A DNA stretch of 64,000 nucleotides from positions 1-64,000 of the forward strand of contig NZ_BFBB01000008.1 in NCBI RefSeq assembly GCF_003114855.1, given 5' to 3'. The translations under genes and the position numbers were made by a program. Under the pieces are notes generated by a model. That model made no database searches. It was given only the letters and a program-made list of their open reading frames with translations, and had not been told where the DNA came from. This DNA comes from Leptospira ryugenii (GTDB lineage Bacteria; Spirochaetota; Leptospiria; Leptospirales; Leptospiraceae). Position 1 is the stretch's first letter. Each line of letters begins with the position of its first letter. Below are positions 26,687 through 35,467 of this stretch, piece by piece.

Positions 26687-27784
26687 ATGAAACTTTTATT
26701 TCAAAATGCTACTTTGGGAAGACTCCCCTTGAAAAATCGGGTTGTCATGGCACCAATGACTCGATCCCGATCGATTGGAAATTTACCTGGAGAGATTGTA
26801 GGCACATATTATGAGCAACGATCAGATGCTGGTTTGATCATTACGGAGGGCACTTCTCCTTCGCCGAATGGCTTAGGTTATGCGAGAATCCCTGGAATTT
26901 TTTCAAAGGAACAAGTACAAGCCTGGAAGCTTGTAACAGAAAGAGTTCATGCAAAAGGAAGCAAAATCTTCGTGCAATTGATGCATACTGGTCGAATCGT
27001 ACATGAACTAAATCTACCAAAAGGTGCCAGAGTCTTGGCTCCGTCCGCCATCCTGGCAAAGGGGAAGATGTGGACAGATGAAAAAGGTATGTTAGATCAT
27101 CCTATCCCCCTCGAAATGACGAAGGAAGATATCAAGGGAACAATAGAAGAATTTGTATTAGCTTCGAAGAATGCGATCGAAGCTGGTTTTGATGGTGTCG
27201 AACTTCATGCAGCTAACGGGTATTTGCTTGAACAATTTTTACATCCCTCATCAAACCAGAGAAAAGATGATTATGGTGGCTCCATTGAGAATCGACTACA
27301 ATTTGTAATGGAAGTATCAAAGGCAGTCAGTGAAGCCATAGGAAAAGATAAAACGGGAATTCGCCTTTCACCTTACGGAGCCTTCAATGACCTAACTCCA
27401 TTTGCTGAAACGCACGAGGAGTATTCTTTGTTAGCCAAAGAACTAGATGGACTTGGCCTAGTTTACATTCACTTAGTTGATCACTCAGCAATGGGTGCAC
27501 CAACAGTTGATCCCAAAACAGTCACAGCGATACGAAACCATTTTAAAGGTACACTCATCTTGAGTGGAGGCTATGATGCAGAGCGTGCAGAAGAAGATCT
27601 CAAAATAGGAAAGGCTGATTTAGTCGCTTTTGGAAGACCATTTTTGGCGAATCCTGATTTGGTCACTAGATTCCAGCAAGGTATACCTCTCGCCCCATTT
27701 GATGAAACAACTCTGTATACTCCAGGCGAAACAGGTTACACCGATTACCCTTTTGCTTCGAAGACAGTAGCTTCCCATTCGTAA
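26687..27784 (+). CDS. Old yellow enzyme family ene-reductase (NemA-like)
   Basis: The 365-residue FMN TIM-barrel protein carries A-P-M-T-R-S-R at the first strand, V-Q-L-M-H-T-G-R, the OYE signature H-A-A-N-G-Y-L-L-E-Q-F-L (His/Asn substrate pair near 176-179), N-Q-R-K-D-D-Y-G-G-S and A-F-G-R-P-F-L-A-N-P-D-L near the end. It reduces activated alkenes, N-ethylmaleimide or nitro compounds with NADPH. Its place behind an Rrf2/reductase pair suggests an electrophile-response set. Confidence 0.93.
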   Translation: MKLLFQNATLGRLPLKNRVVMAPMTRSRSIGNLPGEIVGTYYEQRSDAGLIITEGTSPSPNGLGYARIPGIFSKEQVQAWKLVTERVHAKGSKIFVQLMHTGRIVHELNLPKGARVLAPSAILAKGKMWTDEKGMLDHPIPLEMTKEDIKGTIEEFVLASKNAIEAGFDGVELHAANGYLLEQFLHPSSNQRKDDYGGSIENRLQFVMEVSKAVSEAIGKDKTGIRLSPYGAFNDLTPFAETHEEYSLLAKELDGLGLVYIHLVDHSAMGAPTVDPKTVTAIRNHFKGTLILSGGYDAERAEEDLKIGKADLVAFGRPFLANPDLVTRFQQGIPLAPFDETTLYTPGETGYTDYPFASKTVASHS

Positions 27785-27791
27785 ACCATAC

Positions 27792-27829
27792 GATTCTCAA
27801 AGAAGAGATTGACTCTTTTTTTGAGAATC
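27792..27829. terminator. Terminator after the old yellow enzyme gene
   Basis: GATTCTCAA and TTGAGAATC form the outer stem, with AAGAG/CTCTT inside and internal T-runs. It starts 8 nt after the stop codon. Confidence 0.65.
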
Positions 27830-27856
27830 TACGAACAAACAATAATTTCTTCTCAA

Positions 27857-27894
27857 GGACTCCTGGCAGATCTAAGTCAATCGAATAGGAGTCC
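27857..27894. terminator. Second inverted repeat, possible terminator
   Basis: GGACTCCT and AGGAGTCC make a perfect 8-bp stem with a 22-nt loop, followed by AATTTTATTT. It lies between the old yellow enzyme gene and the convergent DUF3592 gene and could serve either. Confidence 0.4.
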
Positions 27895-28021
27895 AATTTT
27901 ATTTAAAAAAGAGTTCTAGCATAAGTGAAATCCAGACCAAGGCCAAGAATTGAAAATGCTATCTATATGGATGAAACGCAAGCTTCTGTAGAAGCTGTTC
28001 CGTATTTTAGAAAAAGCTTAA

Positions 28022-28510
28022 CTAAAGTGTAAAGTTTCTTGGAAAGAACTGAGACAGTTTCTTTTTGATTGTGTCAAAAATTTCTCCCAAGTAAGTACCA
28101 ATTAAGAATACAATGATGCTATAGAGTCCCATCTTCAAAGGTTCACTCCAGAATTCTAAAAAGGAATCAATTCTTCCATAACTTGGATTATTTGCTAAAT
28201 AAATCAGAGGCACACTTTGATTTAACTGATACTCGCTTCCCATTTCTCCAAGGATTTTGCCATTGATCTCATATGTTTCCCCATTAACGATGTATTGTAT
28301 GATGGGTCTATGGATATAATGACTTGTTCCATACCGTTTATTGCTCGTCTGCGTTGAATAATCGAATTCTTTATAGGAAGAGGTAACTTTCCCCATTGTT
28401 TTCGAGCCTGTTCGGATGATATTGATATTTGAAATGACGGTGAACGCGGAGCTTAAAAAAAGATAGATCGCATAAAACTGAATGATACGTTTAATTATTT
28501 TTGTTTTCAT
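28022..28510 (-). CDS. DUF3592-like membrane protein
   Basis: The 162-residue protein has two membrane segments (about 10-30 and 128-147) enclosing a beta-rich extracytoplasmic domain with G-K-V-T-S-S-Y, R-P-I-I-Q-Y-I-V-N-G-E-T-Y and V-P-L-I-Y-L-A-N-N-P, the DUF3592 pattern. Function of the family is unknown. It stands alone. Confidence 0.7.
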   Translation of the reverse strand: MKTKIIKRIIQFYAIYLFLSSAFTVISNINIIRTGSKTMGKVTSSYKEFDYSTQTSNKRYGTSHYIHRPIIQYIVNGETYEINGKILGEMGSEYQLNQSVPLIYLANNPSYGRIDSFLEFWSEPLKMGLYSIIVFLIGTYLGEIFDTIKKKLSQFFPRNFTL

Positions 28511-28775
28511 ACTATTTGAATATACTACTAAGTATCGAGGGAAAAAGCTCCCAATACCAAGGTAGATACAATCTTACCTAGAAGCTATGAGAAAAGTTGT
28601 TTTAGATCTAAAATCTAATTTCAATGAACTGAAGAAGTTTAACTTTGCAATTTTGATTTTACATCTCTTACGATGGCAGAATTGTCATACCCAGATAATC
28701 CTGATAAAAAAATCCAGGTGTTTTTCTTTGAAAAAACTTCTTGATAGCCTAAACAAATAAATCTAAAAAAGACCC

Positions 28776-29534
28776 GTGCCTTCTTTTCAACTCAGGTTTC
28801 ATTTTTACATTTTAGGTATTATCTTCCTTTTTCATTTTGATTTGTTTGCGGAAAGGATTCCTAGAATTCCTCTCTATGTACATATGATAACGGATAGCCA
28901 AGAAATACCTTATACCAAAGAATCCCTGCACTGGTTTTCCGACACCTTAAATCAAGAATTCCACTCGGGAGAGGGAGAGTCCTTAGCTGAGTTTTATATC
29001 ATTGGGATCAGCACACCAGAGGAGATTGCGAAAGACTGGCCTCAACTTTCAAAAATTTCTAGCTCAAAAGAATTTTGGTCACAAAAGAAAGAAATGATGA
29101 TGCACCCTATGTTTAGAAAGGATGCGATCAATCTGTTTATCTTTAGCAATCCAGAAAAGACACAAAGATCGCAGGGAGGGCTCATCATCAAAGCAAAGAA
29201 TGTCAATGGTAAACGATTTACAGAATATTTTTCATGGATTCTTTTTGAGAAAAAAGCCTTCCTAAAAAAGGATGATAAGCTATTACTACATGAAGCAGGC
29301 CATGCCTTTAGTCTAACACATGTTAAGCCAATCAATGGGATAGATGAAACTTCCCAAGACCGCAATATAATGACAGGCAGTGAGGATACGCCAGAAACTC
29401 TACCTGAAGGAGAATCTGGTTATTACTTCACTCCTTCACAATCCGAAACTATCAAAAGAGTATCCAAAAAAATGTTGGAGGCATTTCAAAGACAAAACAA
29501 TCCACTGAAACGGATTGAATCAAAAGATCTATGA
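28776..29534 (+). CDS. Secreted zincin-like putative metalloprotease
   Basis: The start is GTG 28776. The 252-residue product has a hydrophobic N-terminal signal (about 8-26). It then carries H172-E-A-G-H-A-F-S-L-T-H182, a full extended zinc-binding motif H-E-x-x-H-x-x-x-x-x-H, and N-I-M-T-G about 27 residues later, suggestive of the Met-turn of metzincins. This predicts an exported zinc protease, but the rest matches no family I know. The stop overlaps the start of the TPM protein gene by 4 nt. Confidence 0.7.
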   Translation: MPSFQLRFHFYILGIIFLFHFDLFAERIPRIPLYVHMITDSQEIPYTKESLHWFSDTLNQEFHSGEGESLAEFYIIGISTPEEIAKDWPQLSKISSSKEFWSQKKEMMMHPMFRKDAINLFIFSNPEKTQRSQGGLIIKAKNVNGKRFTEYFSWILFEKKAFLKKDDKLLLHEAGHAFSLTHVKPINGIDETSQDRNIMTGSEDTPETLPEGESGYYFTPSQSETIKRVSKKMLEAFQRQNNPLKRIESKDL

Positions 29535-31387
29535 GAAAAGTATACTGCCTATTATTATTCATTCTAGTTTGTTTTCAATGTAAAGCTTCCCTTGAAGATC
29601 TACCGAAACTCACCTCACCCATCATGGACCCAAAGGGTGTTTTGTCCAATACGGCAAAGACCGAATTGGAATCTTTACTTCGTAAAAACGAAGCAGATAC
29701 AACGAATCAAATCGTTGTCTATTTAGAAGATTCCCTTATGTTCGGTTCCATTGAAGAGGATGCAATCAAGATCTTTGAGGCCTGGAAATTAGGAAAAAAA
29801 GAAAAGGATAACGGAATCCTTTTGCTATTTGCCATGAAGGAAAGAAAGGTTCGCATTGAAGTCGGTTATGGTTTAGAAGGTGTCTTTACAGACCTAGCGG
29901 CTAAACGAATCATCAATGAAATCATTGCGCCTAACATGAAACTTGGTAACTACGAGCAAGCTATAAAACAAGGAACCATAGCCATCCTCTCACAGACGAA
30001 TGCATCCTCCCTTGATTATATTTCAAAATATTGTCCAGAAGCTTTTGTAGACCGTGCTTCTTGGATCCACGAAGATACAATTCCTTTATTGCAAAAAGAA
30101 ATCCAAACTAGAGGCTTAAAAAACCAAGTAAACTTTAGATTTTGTGTAACTGCTTCTTATAACCAATTGCATTTGGATGGTCTAGCTCTTGGGATCTTAA
30201 AGAATATCCCTGCGAACGGAAAGCCCTCCTTCGTTTTGCTTGCATCCAAATTCCTAACTGAGAATGGATATTCCTATCGCGGGTTTGGTGGCTCAATCGC
30301 AGTGAGCCCGGAGCTTAGCCCACTGTTTTCGCAAATGAGGAACATAGAACTCTTTCAAAACTTATACGAGGAAGCCTCGCATGACGATATGACAAATTAT
30401 TCTTATCGAGCCTATTTAAGTGCTTTGGATCGTATTGAACCTTATGTCGTAAATAAAAATCAGATCCCAAAAGAGTATTCGAAAGTCCATGATCCAAATG
30501 GCGTACTTTCAACCTTTGCCATCGAAAACATTACGAAACTCCTGGACAAAATGTTTAACGAGGATAGGCTCAAAGTATCGCTAAGTATCATCAAAACTAG
30601 GCAAGAAATAGAAACCGATGTACAAAAAGTCCTAAATCAAACCTTGGGAACTGAAAATGGGATCTTAGTAGTTTATTCATTGAACGAACGAAAATTTTTA
30701 GTTAGGATTTCAAAAAAGTTTCTACCTCCCATCGCAGGCAATGCCAAAATTCAATTTAACAAAAGCCAGTATGAATCTATGCTAACAAAGCTTGTGCGTA
30801 AGGCGTCCGAAGGATACCTTTCAGAGGGAGACTTGAATTGGGCAATGATCCGCGCTCTGGAATCAATTTCTACAAGTTGGAACACTTATCATCCAGAGGA
30901 AGATCTTTCCGTAACAGACAAACAAAGTGCAACAAAAGAAGAGACACAAAGTTTTTATCCAACAATTGAACTTCCTTTCCTTTGGGTTTTCTTTCGCGTT
31001 TGTCTCTTGCTCGTATTGATCAGCGCCTTTGCATCCGCCAATGGAGTGATCTTCCTTTCGGTATTATTCTATTATGCGAGCATTTATCTTCGAGACTGGA
31101 TTCCCTCACTAAAAGGCTTTTCGCATCTAACGGAGATTTTTCTTCTGGGATTTAGTACCATTGCTGGCTACCTTAGCACACTCTTATTCCGAAGCGTAGG
31201 AATCGCCAAAATAATCGAAGACTTCATTGGTAGCACAAGCGATGGCTTTTCTTCCAACTCTCAATCTACCACAACCATTCGCAGTTCTTCATATAGTAGC
31301 TCTTCTTCCTCATCGACCTCATCGTCTTCCTCCTATTCTGGTGGAGGTGGTAGTTCTGGAGGAGGCGGGGCAAGTGGAAGTTGGTAA
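29531..31387 (+). CDS. Double-TPM-domain lipoprotein with Gly/Ser-rich tail
   Basis: The 618-residue product has a lipoprotein signal (F-Q-C, Cys17). TPM domain 1 lies at about 30-160 (D-P-K-G-V-L-S, D-N-G-I-L-L-L-F-A, R-I-E-V-G-Y-G-L-E). A linker follows, then TPM domain 2 (about 320-455; D-P-N-G-V-L-S, G-I-L-V-V-Y-S). Three membrane helices lie at about 480-575. The C-terminus is low-complexity Ser then Gly, ending G-A-S-G-S-W, as in YgcG-type proteins. TPM proteins are envelope phosphatase- or repair-associated factors; two copies in one chain are unusual. It is coupled to the zincin gene. Confidence 0.82.
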   Translation: MRKVYCLLLFILVCFQCKASLEDLPKLTSPIMDPKGVLSNTAKTELESLLRKNEADTTNQIVVYLEDSLMFGSIEEDAIKIFEAWKLGKKEKDNGILLLFAMKERKVRIEVGYGLEGVFTDLAAKRIINEIIAPNMKLGNYEQAIKQGTIAILSQTNASSLDYISKYCPEAFVDRASWIHEDTIPLLQKEIQTRGLKNQVNFRFCVTASYNQLHLDGLALGILKNIPANGKPSFVLLASKFLTENGYSYRGFGGSIAVSPELSPLFSQMRNIELFQNLYEEASHDDMTNYSYRAYLSALDRIEPYVVNKNQIPKEYSKVHDPNGVLSTFAIENITKLLDKMFNEDRLKVSLSIIKTRQEIETDVQKVLNQTLGTENGILVVYSLNERKFLVRISKKFLPPIAGNAKIQFNKSQYESMLTKLVRKASEGYLSEGDLNWAMIRALESISTSWNTYHPEEDLSVTDKQSATKEETQSFYPTIELPFLWVFFRVCLLLVLISAFASANGVIFLSVLFYYASIYLRDWIPSLKGFSHLTEIFLLGFSTIAGYLSTLLFRSVGIAKIIEDFIGSTSDGFSSNSQSTTTIRSSSYSSSSSSSTSSSSSYSGGGGSSGGGGASGSW

Positions 31388-31497
31388 AACAGTTTGAATC
31401 GTGGAGTTGAATCATAGATTTAACTCCTTGCCTTTAACAAGCGTACTGCTCTCAAGAAAAAGACGATTCTGTTATTGAAAATGTTTTACTTCCCACT

Positions 31498-32331
31498 CTA
31501 AGTGGGAATCGAATCTATCAAACGTTCTAAATCCTTGCGAATTTGAAAGGGGCTATCTTGGAAGAGCTCCTTCATTTTCTTCTCCACCTCGTTTCTCGCA
31601 TCGAATCTCTGTTCTTTGACCCAATCTTGGACTTTGGTGGTAAAGGATGTATTGAATCGCAGATTTTGTTTGTCCACTAAACCCATTTTGACCATCACTC
31701 TTGTTTTTTTAGGACAACGACAAGGATTACGACTATCAACTAAGCCACATTTGCCGGAAACATAAGTTTTTAGATCCTCGCGTGCTCTATGCAATTTGAC
31801 ACGATAATTGGAAGGTGAAATCGAAAAAAGCTCTGCTCCCAAGTTATGATCGGCTCCAAAAATTTCACCGATGATGTAAATGAGTCGTTGTTCTCGGCTG
31901 AGGCACATGAGCATCGCAGTTGCACAGAGTATCCTTACCTCTTCCACTTCTGCTTCACTAAACTCTTCTTCCGCCTCTTCAAAAGAAGGTTCAACCACAT
32001 GGGTCATTTCATATTTCCCCTTGGGTGCGTTTAAAAAATGGTTCACAACGATTCGATAGAGCCAGGTTTTAAATTGGCTATTGCCTTGGAAGGTATTTAA
32101 TTTGGTGAATACCTTGATCAGAACCTCTTGGGTAGCATCCAGGGCATCATCAGGATTTAGATATAGGCGTAAGGCAATGTTATAAATGAAGTCCTGGTGC
32201 TTTTTTAACAAGAGTTCCAGATACTTTCGATCCCCGGCTATGGCTCCCTGAAGGAGCACAGGGTCATCCTCTAATCCTTGCATAGGAATCAATTTAAGTT
32301 TAGCCTCTTCTGTAGGATAGAAATAAACCAT
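31498..32331 (-). CDS. Sigma-70 family (ECF-like) sigma factor with C-terminal Cys motif
   Basis: The start may be ATG 32283 (M-Q-G-L-E-D-D), 5 nt after the upstream SDR stop; ATG 32331 gives 277 residues but overlaps that gene by 43 nt. Region 2 reads H-Q-D-F-I-Y-N-I-A-L-R-L-Y with D-A-L-D-A-T-Q-E-V-L-I-K-V-F, and region 4 S-I-S-P-S-N-Y-R-V-K-L-H-R-A-R. Beyond region 4 is a segment G-K-C-G-L-V-D-S-R-N-P-C-R-C-P-K-K-T with three Cys, possibly a metal site, and an extra helical tail. It is last in an operon with the SDR and YdhR-like genes. Confidence 0.85.
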   Translation of the reverse strand: MVYFYPTEEAKLKLIPMQGLEDDPVLLQGAIAGDRKYLELLLKKHQDFIYNIALRLYLNPDDALDATQEVLIKVFTKLNTFQGNSQFKTWLYRIVVNHFLNAPKGKYEMTHVVEPSFEEAEEEFSEAEVEEVRILCATAMLMCLSREQRLIYIIGEIFGADHNLGAELFSISPSNYRVKLHRAREDLKTYVSGKCGLVDSRNPCRCPKKTRVMVKMGLVDKQNLRFNTSFTTKVQDWVKEQRFDARNEVEKKMKELFQDSPFQIRKDLERLIDSIPT

Positions 32332-33098
32332 TGTGAGGGTAATACCTTTCGCAAAAGAGCTAGCGATTTGGATCGTCTGTTACCAACAAGATAGCGCAGT
32401 CGATCACTAGGATCCTGGACTGCTTGGAAAATAGTTTCCGCGACTGTTTCAGGTAAAACCGCATCCATGAATGATTGGTCCTTAATAACTTTCAATCCAT
32501 TCACAAAATGATCATAGTCCTTTATTAAACTATTCTGATATTCTTGAAGGGATTCTGAGTTAAAATTGCTTTTTGTTGCGCCAGGTTCTATGATTTTAAC
32601 CTTAATTCCGAATGGTTTTAGTTCATAATGTACACTTTCAGAAAATCCTTCCACTGCCCACTTTGAACTATGGTAAATAGAAAATAGAGGATACGTCATA
32701 AGACCACCGATCGAAGATACATTTACAATGGTTCCAGACATTTGTTTTCTGAAGTATGGTAGAACTTCCTGAGTCATATTCATTAAGGCAAATACATTTA
32801 TCGCAAACATACTTTGCCTATCTTCCTCACTCGAAGTTTCGAAAGCGCCAAAGGCACCAAAGCCCGCATTGTTTACAATGGCGTCGATTCTTCCTTCCTT
32901 TCTATAGACAGATTCGATGGACCTTCGGATTGATTCCTTGCTATTGATATCCATAACCACATGTTGTATGTTTGTATGCTTTTGCACCTGCGATTTTCTA
33001 GAAAAGGCATACACTTTCCATTTCCTTACAGAAAAAAAATCGGCAGTAGCTTTGCCGATTCCCGAAGATGCCCCAGTAACAATGATCACTCTATCCAT
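32289..33098 (-). CDS. Short-chain dehydrogenase/reductase
   Basis: The start is ATG 33098 (M-D-R-V-I-I-V-T-G), 2 nt after the stop of the upstream gene; a longer frame upstream is not protein-like. The product has 269 residues with T-G-A-S-S-G-I-G (coenzyme site), N-N-A-G-F-G, Ser in V-S-S-I-G-G and Y-H-S-S-K (catalytic Tyr/Lys) and P-G-A-T. It is a classical SDR using NAD(P); the substrate is unknown. Its 3' end meets the sigma factor gene. Confidence 0.9.
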   Translation of the reverse strand: MDRVIIVTGASSGIGKATADFFSVRKWKVYAFSRKSQVQKHTNIQHVVMDINSKESIRRSIESVYRKEGRIDAIVNNAGFGAFGAFETSSEEDRQSMFAINVFALMNMTQEVLPYFRKQMSGTIVNVSSIGGLMTYPLFSIYHSSKWAVEGFSESVHYELKPFGIKVKIIEPGATKSNFNSESLQEYQNSLIKDYDHFVNGLKVIKDQSFMDAVLPETVAETIFQAVQDPSDRLRYLVGNRRSKSLALLRKVLPSQWFISILQKRLNLN

Positions 33099-33100
33099 AA

Positions 33101-33739
33101 TTACTTCCGAAAGAATACAGGGATAAAAAACATCTGATCTTTCTCGCTTGCTTGGAAATAGGAAAGCGCAGATTCTTGATTTTTCCACAGTGTTAGGTGG
33201 CATGGTTTTTGTTCTGAGTCTTTTAACTCAACAAATTGCAATAAGCCTACCTTAGATATCAAATCTATTGCAGGATCCAATCTTCGGTAAGAAATGATCG
33301 CATATAGACTTTCCCCCGTGGAAGGGATTGGTTCAATTTCTTGAGTGCTGAGGATGGAATAAGAATCCACAACGCCCCTCTCTCCATATTGTTTCTCAAT
33401 CCTTGCAAACCAAGAAGGCAAAAACCATGCCTCTGCATCTGCTTTTTTGTCCCAAATATAAATACCGCCAAAGCGATTGCTCCCTTCTAAAAAGGAATAA
33501 AATTTTTCATCCAACCCAGGGATTGCTTTGTACTCTGGGATAGACTTCTCCATTCGAGAAGATACGAGACTCCTCCAGGCATACCAAGGTTTTTTGACTT
33601 TTGTGATAGTTAGCCAGGTGCCTGTTCGCTTTTTAGGGGCAATGAATTCGGGTGAGGAATCTCTCGCTTCCATAGCTTTGCCACCCAAAGAGAGAAGGAG
33701 AAGAAGGCTTGGGATTTTGAAGTAGTCAATTGTTTTCAT
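33101..33739 (-). CDS. Secreted YdhR-like dimeric alpha-beta barrel protein
   Basis: The 212-residue protein has a signal peptide (about 1-22). Residues about 75-120 read G-L-D-E-K-F-Y ... G-G-I-Y-I-W-D-K-K-A-D-A-E-A-W-F, the pattern of YdhR-type putative monooxygenases, and a second half repeats a similar barrel (R-L-D-P-A-I ... L-T-L-W-K-N-Q-E-S-A-L-S-Y). So it may be a two-lobed exported barrel. It is the first gene before the SDR and sigma factor. Confidence 0.6.
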   Translation of the reverse strand: MKTIDYFKIPSLLLLLSLGGKAMEARDSSPEFIAPKKRTGTWLTITKVKKPWYAWRSLVSSRMEKSIPEYKAIPGLDEKFYSFLEGSNRFGGIYIWDKKADAEAWFLPSWFARIEKQYGERGVVDSYSILSTQEIEPIPSTGESLYAIISYRRLDPAIDLISKVGLLQFVELKDSEQKPCHLTLWKNQESALSYFQASEKDQMFFIPVFFRK

Positions 33740-33876
33740 GGCAGATTAGACAAGGATTCTCTCAGGTGTTACAAAACTCGGGTAGAAAGGAATGGATTCT
33801 AAAACGCTTACGTTCAAAATTTTTTAAAAACTTTATTGTATTCCTCGGCTAGATTTTAATAAACAAAATACGACCA

Positions 33877-35397
33877 ATGTTAGATATCAAAGAAATCTTA
33901 ATCCGGATTTCGATTGCACTCGATTATGCGAATGGAAGGAAACCTGAATTTACTCTCAAATTGGCTTTGGTTTCTGTTTTTTTGGCAAAATTAGCAAACT
34001 GTAGCCAAAGAGAGATCCATTTAGTCTATCTTTCTTCATTATTTAAATCCATAGGATGTACCTCATATTCTCCCGAAGAAGCTGAAATTTTCTCAGGAGA
34101 TGACATCAGTTTCAAATCAGCATTTTCAACAGTCGATTCTATCAACAAACTAGAAGCCTTGTTACAGATTCAAAAACTTCGGGCCGATTCCAAATGGGAA
34201 GAATTGAAAATGAAGTTTCGTTTGATCATCGATGGCAATAATTTGTACAAAAATATCATCGAAGCCCATTGCGATTCGGCGAGAATGCTAATCCAAGAAA
34301 TCAACTTAGATCCCGAGATCAGTAAAATTATCAATGACACCTACGAACGATTTGATGGCAAAGGAACACCAAGTAAAAAGAAAGCCAATGAAATACATTT
34401 TCTTGCTCGGATCATATCGATTTCCTATTATTTCAATAGTCTATCAGAAATCACTGATACAAAATCCATTCGCAAACTTCTAGAGAAGAACAAAGGCAAA
34501 ATGTTTGATCCAGTCCTTGTGGATTATTTGCTCAGATTTATCGAGGAACTCTCTCTCATGATCCATTCCAATACTATCCACGAGGATGCTTTGTTTATTT
34601 CACCAAATATATATGTAGACCACTTACAATCAGTGGCAATGATGATTTCCTATTTGCCAGATTTTAAGTCAAGATATACTTCTCTTCATTCTAAAAAAGT
34701 CTCTGAACTTGCTCTTTATCTCGCAAAAAAATTGAAATTAACTGAAGATGAACAGAACAAAGTGTACATTTCAGCATTACTCATGAATATTGGAATGGTC
34801 TGTATCCCCACGGGGATATTGGAAAAAGAGGGAAAGTTAAATCCATCGGAAAGAGAGCGTATGGAAACGCATACTTTCTTTACTGACCAAATATTGAAAA
34901 AAAGTAAACTACTAGAACCCTACCTAGAGTATTGTATCTCCCATCATGAAAACTTACAAGGTACTGGCTATCATAGAAGGACCAAGGATCTAAATATCGG
35001 GCAATCTATACTTTGCTATGCGGATAAAGTGATTGCACTTGGATCGGACAGATCATTTCGAAAAGCCTATCCGAATACAGAGATCTTAAAAATTTTAAAG
35101 CAAGAAGTGTTAGCGGGAATCCTAGAAGAAAGGATCTTTCCCTTCGTCGAAGAATACTTGGGATTCAAACAGAAAACTCCAAATCGTGGAGAGAATAAAT
35201 ACTCCTTAACGGATAGAGAGATCCAAGTTTTAGAACTCATCGCAGAAGGGCATACGAACAAACAAATCGCTAAAGATTTACAGATATCATCCAGAACCGT
35301 GCAACACCATTCCATCCACATCTATGAAAAAATGGGGGTTAAGAGTCGATCGGCCGCAGTGATGGTTGCATTCAAAGAAAAAATTTTACAACTATAG
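33877..35397 (+). CDS. Degenerate HD-GYP protein with LuxR-type DNA-binding domain
   Basis: The 506-residue protein has an N-terminal HD-like helical half (residues 1-230) and a second HD-GYP-like half (about 265-430): L-L-M-N-I-G-M-V-C-I-P (M303-N304 where H-D is expected) and H356-H-E-N-L-Q-G-T-G-Y-H (family: H-H-E-x-x-x-G-x-G-Y-P). The C-terminal 65 residues are a GerE/LuxR helix-turn-helix (L-T-D-R-E-I-Q-V-L-E-L-I-A-E-G, then I-S-S-R-T-V-Q-H-H). Metal-ligand loss argues against c-di-GMP hydrolysis; it may be a ligand-sensing transcription factor. Alone on the plus strand, diverging from the SDR operon. Confidence 0.82.
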   Translation: MLDIKEILIRISIALDYANGRKPEFTLKLALVSVFLAKLANCSQREIHLVYLSSLFKSIGCTSYSPEEAEIFSGDDISFKSAFSTVDSINKLEALLQIQKLRADSKWEELKMKFRLIIDGNNLYKNIIEAHCDSARMLIQEINLDPEISKIINDTYERFDGKGTPSKKKANEIHFLARIISISYYFNSLSEITDTKSIRKLLEKNKGKMFDPVLVDYLLRFIEELSLMIHSNTIHEDALFISPNIYVDHLQSVAMMISYLPDFKSRYTSLHSKKVSELALYLAKKLKLTEDEQNKVYISALLMNIGMVCIPTGILEKEGKLNPSERERMETHTFFTDQILKKSKLLEPYLEYCISHHENLQGTGYHRRTKDLNIGQSILCYADKVIALGSDRSFRKAYPNTEILKILKQEVLAGILEERIFPFVEEYLGFKQKTPNRGENKYSLTDREIQVLELIAEGHTNKQIAKDLQISSRTVQHHSIHIYEKMGVKSRSAAVMVAFKEKILQL

Positions 35398-35414
35398 GCC
35401 ATTTGGCCCTTTTT
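35397..35414 (+). terminator. Weak hairpin with T-tract after the LuxR-type gene
   Basis: GGCC, loop ATTT, GGCC then CTTTTT directly follow the stop codon. The stem is only 4 bp, so this is a weak candidate. Confidence 0.35.
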
Positions 35415-35467
35415 CCTAAAGTCTAGATCAAGTATTCTTTTCATAGAACTTTCTCTTTGAGGTCTAT

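Noticed and set aside
27925..28032. 35-codon frame from GTG reading toward the DUF3592 gene end
   Set aside because: No ribosome-binding site, very short, and it overlaps the 3' end of a real gene. It may be a relic but cannot be supported.
33099..33203. N-terminal extension of the SDR to 33203
   Set aside because: It overlaps the upstream YdhR-like gene, and the extra residues are not SDR-like. ATG 33098 directly precedes the coenzyme-binding strand.
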